Assembly: GCA_965200095.1 (NCBI GenBank)
Contig: OZ241350.1
Coordinates: 2,542,001 to 2,606,000 of the forward strand
Direction of reading: 5' to 3'
DNA length: 64,000 nucleotides
Source of the DNA: JANQOH01 sp965200095
GTDB lineage: Bacteria; Pseudomonadota; Alphaproteobacteria; UBA7887
The notes under the pieces were generated by a model. It worked only from the letters and a program-made list of their open reading frames with translations. It did no database searches and was not told where the DNA came from. Position 1 is the stretch's first letter; the number at the start of each line of letters is the position of its first letter. Both the position numbers and the translations under genes were made by a program. Positions 48,995 through 56,564 of this stretch are shown in pieces.

Positions 48995-50302
48995 ATGAAA
49001 AGCCTTGGCATTCGACTCCTCGGCAAGGGCCTCGGCGGCGGCGCGGCGGCGCTCGCGCTGTCCCTGCCGGCCGCGGCGCAGGATGCGCCGGCGCTGAACT
49101 CAGGCGATACCGCCTGGATCATCGTCGCCACCGCTCTGGTCCTGCTGATGACCTTGCCGGGGCTGGCGATGTTCTACGCCGGTCTGGTGCGCTCGCAGGC
49201 GGTGTTGTCCGTGGTCATGCAGTGCTTCGCCATTGCCTGCCTGGCCAGCGTGCTGTGGCTGCTCGTCGGCTACAGCCTCGCGTTCGATGCGACCGTGGGC
49301 GGCGTCGTGGGCGGTTTCGGCAAGGTCCTCTTCGAGGGCGTCACCGCCGACGCGATGTCGGGAACCATTCCCGAGATTGTCTTCGCCGTGTTCCAGATGA
49401 CGTTCGCGGTCATCACCCCGGCGCTGATCGTGGGCGCCTATGTGGAGCGCATCAAGTTCCCGGCGGTGTTGATGATCAGCGGCGTCTGGCTTCTCCTCGT
49501 CTATGCGCCGGTGTGCCATTGGGTATGGGGCGGCGGCTGGCTTTCCGACCTCGGCGTGCTGGACTTCGCGGGCGGACTGGTGGTGCATCTGAGCGCCGGC
49601 GTGTCGGCGCTGGTGATCGCCGCCATGCTCGGCTCCCGGCGGGGCTTCCCCAACCAGGTGCATCCGCCGCACAGTCCGGGCATGACGGCGGTGGGCGCGG
49701 GTCTGCTCTGGGTCGGCTGGTTCGGCTTCAACGGCGGCAGCCAGCTGGCGGCCGACGGCGGCGCCGGCATGGCTATCGCGGTGACCCACATCTCGGCCGC
49801 CATGGCGGCCCTGGTCTGGGGCGCCATCGAATGGGTCAAATTCGGCAAGACCTCGCTGGTCGGCGTCGCGACGGGCGTCATCGCGGGTCTCGCCACCGTC
49901 ACCCCTGCGTCGGGCTTCATCGGCCCGCTGGGGGCGCTGATTCTCGGCGCGGTGTCCGGCGCCGTCTGCTTCTTCTTCACCGAAATCGTGAAGGAGAAGT
50001 GGAACATCGACGATTCGCTCGATGTCTTCGCGGTTCACGGCGTCGGCGGTCTCATCGGGGTCGTGCTTGTGTCGGTGGTCGCCGATACCGCCTTCGGCGG
50101 CGGCGGTCTCGATATGTCGATGGCGCGCCAGCTCGGCGTGCAGACCGTCGGCGTCGTCGCGACCGCAGTGTGGTCGGCGGTCGTCACTTTCATCGTGGTG
50201 ACGGTTGTCGGAGCGCTCACCGGGGGCTTGCGGGTCGATGAGGAGGACGAACTCGTCGGCCTCGACCTTGCAACCCACGGCGAACGCGGCTACGATCTCT
50301 AG
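48995..50302 (+). CDS. amtB: Ammonium transporter
   Basis: A 435-residue Amt/Rh channel with a cleavable signal (LALSLPAAAQ) and eleven membrane segments. It has the twin-His pore: one in GGLVVHLSAG and the other in VFAVHGVGGLIG; also FYAGLVRSQ and GGNGF-like WFGFNGGSQ. The ATG at 48995 is preferred to TTG 48974 because it begins a normal signal peptide. Followed by a PII gene 25 bases on, the usual regulatory partner that plugs AmtB. Confidence 0.93.
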   Translation: MKSLGIRLLGKGLGGGAAALALSLPAAAQDAPALNSGDTAWIIVATALVLLMTLPGLAMFYAGLVRSQAVLSVVMQCFAIACLASVLWLLVGYSLAFDATVGGVVGGFGKVLFEGVTADAMSGTIPEIVFAVFQMTFAVITPALIVGAYVERIKFPAVLMISGVWLLLVYAPVCHWVWGGGWLSDLGVLDFAGGLVVHLSAGVSALVIAAMLGSRRGFPNQVHPPHSPGMTAVGAGLLWVGWFGFNGGSQLAADGGAGMAIAVTHISAAMAALVWGAIEWVKFGKTSLVGVATGVIAGLATVTPASGFIGPLGALILGAVSGAVCFFFTEIVKEKWNIDDSLDVFAVHGVGGLIGVVLVSVVADTAFGGGGLDMSMARQLGVQTVGVVATAVWSAVVTFIVVTVVGALTGGLRVDEEDELVGLDLATHGERGYDL

Positions 50303-50327
50303 GGTTCGTGACGACGGAGTCGGATTC

Positions 50328-50666
50328 ATGAAACTGGTGAAAGCGGTGATCAGGCCGCACAAGCTCGACCCGGTGCACGAGGCGCTGGTGGCCATCGGCG
50401 TCGCCAGCCTCACCGCCGGCGAGGTAAAGGCGTTCGACCGGCAAATGCAGCACGCCGAAATCCACCGCGGCACGCAGTACAGCATCGCCTTCATGCCGAT
50501 GGTGGAGATCGAAGCCGCGGTCGCCGATGACATGGTGGAGAAGGCGGTGGACACCATCCGCGAGAAAGCCGTCACCGGCGCGCCGGGAGACGGTCGCATT
50601 CTCGTATGCGACATCGCCGGGGCGATGCGCATCCACACTCAGGAAACCGGCGATTCGGCTCTCTAG
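50328..50666 (+). CDS. glnK: PII nitrogen-regulatory protein, divergent T-loop
   Basis: A 112-residue PII protein with KLVKAVIRPHKLDPVHEAL and DDMVEKAVDTIREKA. The T-loop reads FDRQMQHAEIHRGTQYS: Tyr51, the uridylylation site, is kept, but Tyr46 is His and the usual Lys40 is Met. The ATP-binding B-loop is TGAPGDGR instead of TGKIGDGK, and Arg103 is His. These changes suggest altered effector response. Placement after amtB supports a GlnK role. The reverse gene order (amtB first) is less common than glnK-amtB. Confidence 0.88.
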   Translation: MKLVKAVIRPHKLDPVHEALVAIGVASLTAGEVKAFDRQMQHAEIHRGTQYSIAFMPMVEIEAAVADDMVEKAVDTIREKAVTGAPGDGRILVCDIAGAMRIHTQETGDSAL

Positions 50667-50702
50667 AGACGCCGGAACGCTCGTAACTGGAGCCGTCGAA
50701 AT

Positions 50703-51041
50703 ATGGAAGTGACGACCGACCGCAAGGACGCGACACTGATAGCCGCCGTCGATGGTCGTATCGACAGCGCCACCGCCCGCGAGTTCGAGGAGGTGCTGAG
50801 CGCCGCCATCGCCAGGGACGACAAGGCGGTGATCGTCGATCTCGGCGCGCTGTCCTACATCAGCAGCGCTGGCCTTCGCGCCATCCTCCTCATCGCCAAG
50901 GGGCTATGGAAACGCGACGCGCAATTCGCCGTCTGCGCCCTTTCGGAGTCGGTCGACGAGACCTTCAAACTCGCAGGCTTCGACAAGATCATCAAGATCC
51001 ACCCCTCGGCGCCCGAAGCCATCGAAGCCTTGTCCGGCTAG
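50703..51041 (+). CDS. STAS-domain anti-sigma-factor antagonist
   Basis: A 112-residue SpoIIAA-like protein with DGRIDSATAREFEEVL, VIVDLGALSYISSAGLRAI (phospho-acceptor Ser in the ISSAG motif) and a terminal helix. Such proteins switch partners with anti-sigma kinases, often in general stress or exopolysaccharide control. No kinase or phosphatase partner is in the window. It lies 36 bases after glnK on the same strand and may be cotranscribed. Confidence 0.85.
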   Translation: MEVTTDRKDATLIAAVDGRIDSATAREFEEVLSAAIARDDKAVIVDLGALSYISSAGLRAILLIAKGLWKRDAQFAVCALSESVDETFKLAGFDKIIKIHPSAPEAIEALSG

Positions 51042-51078
51042 GCCGGGCGCGCCCGGCCCCGCCCCGGGGCCTCGCCCT

Positions 51079-53484
51079 ATGCCGGGCGGCGGCGGGGGAA
51101 GCCGCCGGGCCGCCGCGGCGTGCGCCGTCGGTCTCGCTCTGGCGGTCCTGCGTCCGGCCGCCGCGTGCGCTCCCGCGGGAGCCCCTCTCAAGGTCGGCTT
51201 CTATCATGACTTCGTGCCGGTCAGCTATAGCGCCGACAAGGACCCGGCCGGCGGGCGCTTCGACGAACATCGCGGATACGAGGCGGACCTTCTGACCGCG
51301 CTCAAGGCGATGGGGGGCCTCGAATTGTCGCGCCGCGCCATCGGCGGCGGCTTTTCGGGCATCTGGCTGCGCGCCGCGAGCGCCGAATTCGACATCGTCG
51401 GCGGCGGAATCACCATCCGCGACGACCGTGCCCGCGACGCGCAGGGACGCACGGCGATCCTCTTCACCTCGGGCCACATCGCCTTCACCCAGAGCCTCCT
51501 TGTGCGCGCCGAAGACGCGGCGCGGCTCGCCCGCTACGACGGATTGACATCGCGGGACACCGTCGCGGTCGTCCCCGGCGCCACCGGCGAGGAGCGTCTC
51601 CTGCAATTGACGGGCTTCGTCGACGCGCAAGGCCGCCTGCGCGCCGGCGTCGGAGTCGAAACCGCCGCGGGGACTCTCGCAGCCGACGGCTCCGACCGCT
51701 ACGCCATAAGCGCGGCGCGCAGTTCGGCGAATCTCGAGGGCCGGCGCCGGCTGGAGCCGCCCCCGAACGCCGCGAACATGCCGCGGGTAGTCTATTTCGA
51801 GAGCGAGGACCGGCAGCTCGAGGCGCTGCGCAGCGGCGCCGCCGACGCCGTGGCGAGGGGCCTCATCGGCAACGCCGACGCCGCCGCGGAGTCCGGCGGC
51901 GCCCTGGTCGTCGCGGCGCGCGATTCGCGGGTCGAACTCGGCGGCTTTGCCCTCGCCGCCGCCGATACCGATCTCGCCGCCTGTCTGAACGAGAGGATTG
52001 ACTGGCTCACCGATTCGCTGCGCATCGGCTATGAGGAATGGCGCGCCGACCGCGCCGTCTTCCGGCGCCGCGCCGAAACGTGGACCGGGCGTGGCGGGCC
52101 GGTCTCGCAGCGGCTCAACCGGGCCCGGAAGAGCATTCTTCCCGAAGTGGCGCGGTCGCTGTCAGCGAGCGCGACCGAGGCGGTGGCCGGGCGGGTCGCG
52201 GCGGCTTTCTCCCCGGCGGCGCCCGCCGCACGCGCGACAAACCCGGCCGCCATGCTCCCGGCGCTCGCCTCGGCCCTGCGCGCCGCCGCGGCGCCGGGCA
52301 GCGGCGCGCGGTCGCCGCGGCTTCGCCGGTTGCTGCGAGACGGCTCCTTCTCGCTGTCGCTCGGCGAGGAGAGCCGCCCCGGCGCCGGTTTTCCCCCCGT
52401 TGCGCTGTGGGGCGGCGGGGACTGGCGCCGGCTGTCGGGCGGCAGCGGCGCCGCGCCGCGCTGGGACGGCAGTCTGACCGGCGGTCATGTCGGCGTCGAC
52501 GCGCGCCTCCATCCCGACCTTCTGGCGGGGCTGGCGCTGTCCCACACGAGAGGGCGCTTCGATTACGACGGCGGCGGGCTCGATCTGCGGATGACCGGCG
52601 CACACCCCTATCTCGCCTGGCGGCCCGCGCAGGGCGTCGAACTCTGGGCTGCCGCCGGCCACGGCCGCGGCAGGACTACGGCGAAAACCGAAACGCCTCT
52701 CTTGCGGTTGTCGAGCAGGCTGTCGCTCATGACGGCGGCGGCCGGGGGGCGCCGCACACTCCTGTCCGGCGCCGATGCGGTCGCGGGAGGGAAGATATCC
52801 CTGTCGCTCAAGGGCGAGCTCTCGACGGCGCGCCTCGCGAGTCGCGAAACCCAAACCCCGCTCGAGGCTTTCACCGCGAAAACACGCCGCGCGCGCGCCG
52901 CCCTCGCGGTCCGCCACGAGAGCGACACCGCCGGCGGCGGTCGCCTCGTCCCGTCTCTCGAGGCGGGCCTCCGCCACGACGGCGGCGACGGCGCCGACGG
53001 CGCGGGCCTCGAGCTCGCCGCCGGACTGCGCTACGCCGATCCGGCGTCCGGCGTGACGGTCGAGGCGCGGGGGCGCTGGCTGGCGACGCACCGGTCGTCC
53101 CTCGAGGAGTGGAGCGCCGGCGGGCTGGCGCGTATCGACCCCGGCGCAGCCGGGCGGGGCGTGTCGTTTTCCCTCGCGCCGTCGTTCGGCGGCGCGCGCC
53201 TTGCCGGGGCGTTGCGGGAGCGCGGCGTTCGCGGCGAATCGCGAGGCGCTGACGGCCCGGCCGCGCGGCTCGCCGCGACGCTCGGCTGGGGCTTCGCCGC
53301 GTTCGGCGGCGTCCTCACCCCCTGGAGCGCGGCGAAACTCGCGGGAGAAGAGGCGCAGGACCTGTGCGCCGGCGCGCGTCTCGTCTTCGGCCCCGCTTTC
53401 GCCCTGAGCGTCGAGGGCGGTCGCTACGCCGCCGCCGGGGCGCACGACGATTCGGTCATGCTTCGCGGAGACCTGCGCTTCTGA
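51079..53484 (+). CDS. Solute-binding domain fused to an autotransporter-type barrel
   Basis: An 801-residue protein. After a signal peptide (CAVGLALAVLRPAAACA), residues about 35-340 look like a family-3 solute-binding domain: LKVGFYHDFVPVSY, GYEADLLTALKAM, FDIVGGGITIRDDRA and LNERIDWLTDSLRIGYEEW. A linker follows, then a region from about 427 to the end that has autotransporter barrel features (strand repeats such as GGHVGVDARLHPDLLAGLAL, glycine-rich turns, C-terminal F after MLRGDLR). A periplasmic-type ligand-binding domain carried as an autotransporter passenger is unusual. No protease motif seen. Function unknown; possibly a surface-exposed binder. Confidence 0.7.
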   Translation: MPGGGGGSRRAAAACAVGLALAVLRPAAACAPAGAPLKVGFYHDFVPVSYSADKDPAGGRFDEHRGYEADLLTALKAMGGLELSRRAIGGGFSGIWLRAASAEFDIVGGGITIRDDRARDAQGRTAILFTSGHIAFTQSLLVRAEDAARLARYDGLTSRDTVAVVPGATGEERLLQLTGFVDAQGRLRAGVGVETAAGTLAADGSDRYAISAARSSANLEGRRRLEPPPNAANMPRVVYFESEDRQLEALRSGAADAVARGLIGNADAAAESGGALVVAARDSRVELGGFALAAADTDLAACLNERIDWLTDSLRIGYEEWRADRAVFRRRAETWTGRGGPVSQRLNRARKSILPEVARSLSASATEAVAGRVAAAFSPAAPAARATNPAAMLPALASALRAAAAPGSGARSPRLRRLLRDGSFSLSLGEESRPGAGFPPVALWGGGDWRRLSGGSGAAPRWDGSLTGGHVGVDARLHPDLLAGLALSHTRGRFDYDGGGLDLRMTGAHPYLAWRPAQGVELWAAAGHGRGRTTAKTETPLLRLSSRLSLMTAAAGGRRTLLSGADAVAGGKISLSLKGELSTARLASRETQTPLEAFTAKTRRARAALAVRHESDTAGGGRLVPSLEAGLRHDGGDGADGAGLELAAGLRYADPASGVTVEARGRWLATHRSSLEEWSAGGLARIDPGAAGRGVSFSLAPSFGGARLAGALRERGVRGESRGADGPAARLAATLGWGFAAFGGVLTPWSAAKLAGEEAQDLCAGARLVFGPAFALSVEGGRYAAAGAHDDSVMLRGDLRF

Positions 53485-53502
53485 TCCCGGGCCGCCCGAC
53501 GC

Positions 53503-54087
53503 TCAGTGGTGGGGGTGGTCCGGCTCGGGCAACGACTCCGGAGGCGGAGGGGCCGGCTCCGGCTCGCCGGCGGCGAAAGCCCGGGCGCCGGGATGCGCCG
53601 GCAGAACCCGGTCGTCGACGGGTCCGGCATCGGTGAAATCCGCCGCCGCCGCGGTAAGGGCGCGCGCGACGAGCCAGGCATGGCGGTCCGGGAAATCGGG
53701 CCGGCAGACCAACCGGTAGCGTCCGAAGCGGAAGAGCGCCCGCAACGGCGTTTGCCCCACGGCCTCGAAGGGGGGGGCGCCGTCGCGCAGCCGCGCCGCG
53801 TCTTCGTCCGAGAACAGCGCGACCTCGAGCTGTCCCGTCTTGATCAGGGCCGCCAGCCGGGACTGGTCGCGCGCGCGTGCGATTCGCGGCCGGCTTTCCG
53901 GCAAATGCGCCTCGAGCGCGGCGACGATTCGCTTGCCGAGAGGATAGGTGGGCGCATCGGCGCGGCACGCGCCCACCAGCAGATGCTTGCGCCGATACAC
54001 CGCCCATTGGCGATAGGGCGTATGGCCGCCGAGCGCCGCAACGGCGACGAAAGCGGCGCCCGCTTGCAGCAGGCGCCGCCGGATCAC
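53503..54087 (-). CDS. Exported TAXI-like substrate-binding protein
   Basis: A 194-residue protein with a signal starting VIRRRLLQAGAAFVAVAALG; the RR pair followed by hydrophobic residues could be a Tat signal. The body has YPLGKRIVAALEAHL, LAALIKTGQLEVALFSD and RFGRYRLVCRPDF, which resemble the second half of TAXI-family solute receptors, but it is short for that family (usually about 320). It ends in a Pro/His-rich tail. GTG start 4 bases after the acetamidase-family gene. Function not established. Confidence 0.5.
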   Translation of the reverse strand: MIRRRLLQAGAAFVAVAALGGHTPYRQWAVYRRKHLLVGACRADAPTYPLGKRIVAALEAHLPESRPRIARARDQSRLAALIKTGQLEVALFSDEDAARLRDGAPPFEAVGQTPLRALFRFGRYRLVCRPDFPDRHAWLVARALTAAAADFTDAGPVDDRVLPAHPGARAFAAGEPEPAPPPPESLPEPDHPHH

Positions 54088-54091
54088 GCCG

Positions 54092-55339
54092 TCAGTCCTC
54101 GAACACCGTGAGGTCGAGGATCGCCGAAACCGCATAATTGGGCACGTCCACCACCTGCCCGACTACCAGATCGGCCGCGACGCTGGTCAGTATGTAGGCC
54201 TGTTCGCGCGACAGCCCGTGCTCCCGCTGGATATAAGCGATCAGATCGATCAGAGCGCTGCGCGCAGCGAGGCCGAGGTCCTCGTTGAGGTTCTCGAGCC
54301 CGGCGATCCGCTCGTCCTCGATATAGGTCAGGAACGGCGGCAGCGTGCCGCTTTCCTTGAGCGGGAAGCCCACCGCAGCGTGGAACTTCGCGGGCGCGAT
54401 GGTTTTCAGCTCCGCCCCGCCCGCGAATTGCGGCGCTGTGATGTGTTCGCCCTGGCCCGGCAGCACCTCGGTGCGCACCGTCACCCGCGCGCCGATTTCG
54501 ATGGCCGTGCCGGAGACTTCGCCGTCTCCCTGCGCGAAATGCACGTCGCCGGCGAACAGTCCGCAGCCGTCCACGAAACAGGGGAGCAGCAGGGTGGTGC
54601 CGATCTGCATCTGCTGGACATCCATATTGCCGCCGTTCTCGCGCGGCGGGATGGTGCGCAGGCAGCTGTCGGCGTGGCTGCCTTCCGGGCCGCACACGGC
54701 GGTCGGCTGCGCGCCCGTCGGCTCGGGCGGCAGGGCGATCCCGCCCGCGGCGCCCAGCGCCGCCTCGCGCGCCATCCACGCTGCGACTTCCGGTTCGCCC
54801 GGCAGCACGCCGACCGAACCCATGAACGCGGCCATGGGAATGCGCACGCCCGGCATGGCGTCGGAGGTCGCCCCGTCGCGCGCCGTGCGCCAGCCCACGA
54901 AATAGGGTTCCGTGTAGAGGTCGCGCAGGAAGCCGAAGCCGGGCACGATCAACGTGTAACCGAACTCGTCCGGTTCGATATCGACGAGGGTGACGGCCAG
55001 CACGTCGCCCCGCTTCGCGCCCTCGATATGCACCGGGCCGGTCATCGGGTGGACGAGGTTGAGATCGACGGCCGCCAGATCGTCGGCGGTGGAGTCGAGC
55101 GTCAGATCGCTGTCGAGCGCGTCGCGCGTTTCCAGGACGATATACGCGCCCGGCGCGGCGCGCGCGACCATGGGGATCGCCGGGTGATAACGGTTCATGC
55201 AAGTGGGGTCGTCGGCGCAATGGTCGCCGGACTTGGCGACGACCACGCGGTCCTGCCAGCGCACGTCGGTCGTATCCGCGACCGCGACGGACGCCCAGGC
55301 GAACGCGAGCGACCCGGCCCAGAGGAGAAGACGCATCAT
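54092..55339 (-). CDS. Exported acetamidase/formamidase family protein
   Basis: A 415-residue FmdA/AmdA-family protein. Landmarks are GDVLAVTLVDIEPDEFGYT, VHFAQGDGEVSGTAIE (a family motif region) and REHGLSREQAYILTSVAADL. Unlike many cytosolic members it has an N-terminal signal peptide (LLLWAGSLAFAWASVAVA), so it acts in the periplasm. Cysteine pairs (HCADDPTC, CGPEGSHADSC, CFVDGC) could form disulfides. Amide substrate unknown. Next to the TAXI-like gene, a shared small-molecule pathway is possible but unproven. Confidence 0.8.
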   Translation of the reverse strand: MMRLLLWAGSLAFAWASVAVADTTDVRWQDRVVVAKSGDHCADDPTCMNRYHPAIPMVARAAPGAYIVLETRDALDSDLTLDSTADDLAAVDLNLVHPMTGPVHIEGAKRGDVLAVTLVDIEPDEFGYTLIVPGFGFLRDLYTEPYFVGWRTARDGATSDAMPGVRIPMAAFMGSVGVLPGEPEVAAWMAREAALGAAGGIALPPEPTGAQPTAVCGPEGSHADSCLRTIPPRENGGNMDVQQMQIGTTLLLPCFVDGCGLFAGDVHFAQGDGEVSGTAIEIGARVTVRTEVLPGQGEHITAPQFAGGAELKTIAPAKFHAAVGFPLKESGTLPPFLTYIEDERIAGLENLNEDLGLAARSALIDLIAYIQREHGLSREQAYILTSVAADLVVGQVVDVPNYAVSAILDLTVFED

Positions 55340-55470
55340 CGGACATCGCTCCCTGTATCGATTCGCGGCGCCGGCGCCCGCCCGCGCCGCTTGCGGGAAC
55401 GCAGCCTACCCCGCCGCGCGACGCCCTGCAAGGCGGCCTTCGCCGACGCGCGATTCCCGACGCGGCGGGG

Positions 55471-56526
55471 TCACGCGGCCAGGGCGCGCCACAGCGACCG
55501 CGCTTGCGCGGTCTCGGCGGCGTCGTGCGCGCGCACTATCTGCACGCCGCGATCCCACGCCGCCTGGGCGAGGGCGAGCGACCCCGGCAACCGGCGCCCG
55601 GCATCGTCGCGCGCGGCGCCGCCCGCCACACGCCCGATGGCGCTCTTGCGCGACGCGCCGAGGAGGACCGCGCAGCCGAGGCCGTGGAACAACGCCGCGG
55701 CGGAGACGAGACGCAGATTGTGCGCCGGGGTCTTGCCGAAACCGAAACCGGGGTCCACCGCAAGCCGCGAACGCGGAATTCCCGCCGCCTCGCACGCCGC
55801 CACCCGGGCCGCCAGAAAGTCGTAGATGTCCAGCGCCGCATCGTCGTAACGCGGGTTGTCCTGCATCGTCACCGGGTCGCCGGCGCTGTGCATGAGCACC
55901 GCCGGACATCCGGCTTCGGCGACGGCGGCGAGACTGTCGGGGTCATGGGTCAGGGCGCTGATGTCGTTGACGGCGACGGCGCCCGCTCCCAGCGCGGCGC
56001 GCATGGTGGCGGCGTTGCGGGTGTCGACCGACACCGCCAGACCCGCTTCGGCAAGCGCCGCGACGACCGGCAGCACGCGTTCGCGCTCCACCCGGGGCGG
56101 AACCGGCGCGGCGCCGGGGCGCGTCGACTCGCCGCCCACATCGATCAGCGCCGCGCCGGCGTCGGCCAGCGCGCGCCCTTGCGCGATCGCGCGTTCGGGC
56201 GATGACCACAGCCCGCCGTCGGAAAAACTGTCGGGCGTTACGTTGAGCACGCCCATGAGGAGCGGCGCGTCTCCCTCCGGACCCGCGAAGGGGGGGCGCG
56301 GCGCGCTTAGCCGTTCGAGACGCGCCCGCAAGGCCCGGTCGGCGGCGGCGCGTTCGAGGAGTTCCGGGACCGGAAGCCAGCGTTCCTCGCGCCCCGGACG
56401 CCCGGCGCGCCGCGATACGACGAGGCAGGCGGAGAAACGAATCGGCCCGCCGGCGAGCGGCAAGGCGGCGCCGGCCGCCTCTGCCGCGGCCGCTTCGGGG
56501 CCGCGCAACAGCCCAGCGGGTTGCAA
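55471..56526 (-). CDS. folP: Dihydropteroate synthase
   Basis: A 351-residue DHPS that joins p-aminobenzoate to the pterin pyrophosphate in folate synthesis. It has LLMGVLNVTPDSFSDGG, LIDVGGESTRPGA, SVDTRNAATM, VNDISALTHD and LAVDPGFGFGKT. It carries an N-terminal extension of about 90 residues compared with E. coli FolP, as in other alphaproteobacteria. It lies 38 bases after ftsH on the same strand. The expected next gene, glmM, is absent. Confidence 0.93.
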   Translation of the reverse strand: MQPAGLLRGPEAAAAEAAGAALPLAGGPIRFSACLVVSRRAGRPGREERWLPVPELLERAAADRALRARLERLSAPRPPFAGPEGDAPLLMGVLNVTPDSFSDGGLWSSPERAIAQGRALADAGAALIDVGGESTRPGAAPVPPRVERERVLPVVAALAEAGLAVSVDTRNAATMRAALGAGAVAVNDISALTHDPDSLAAVAEAGCPAVLMHSAGDPVTMQDNPRYDDAALDIYDFLAARVAACEAAGIPRSRLAVDPGFGFGKTPAHNLRLVSAAALFHGLGCAVLLGASRKSAIGRVAGGAARDDAGRRLPGSLALAQAAWDRGVQIVRAHDAAETAQARSLWRALAA

Positions 56527-56564
56527 CCGGGCCGCGGGCGGAACGGGGATGCCGCGCGCGCCGT

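Noticed and set aside
50328..50666. PII protein lacking the uridylylation tyrosine
   Set aside because: On counting residues the missing tyrosine is position 46; Tyr51 is present in HRGTQY. Only the milder T-loop and nucleotide-pocket changes are reported.
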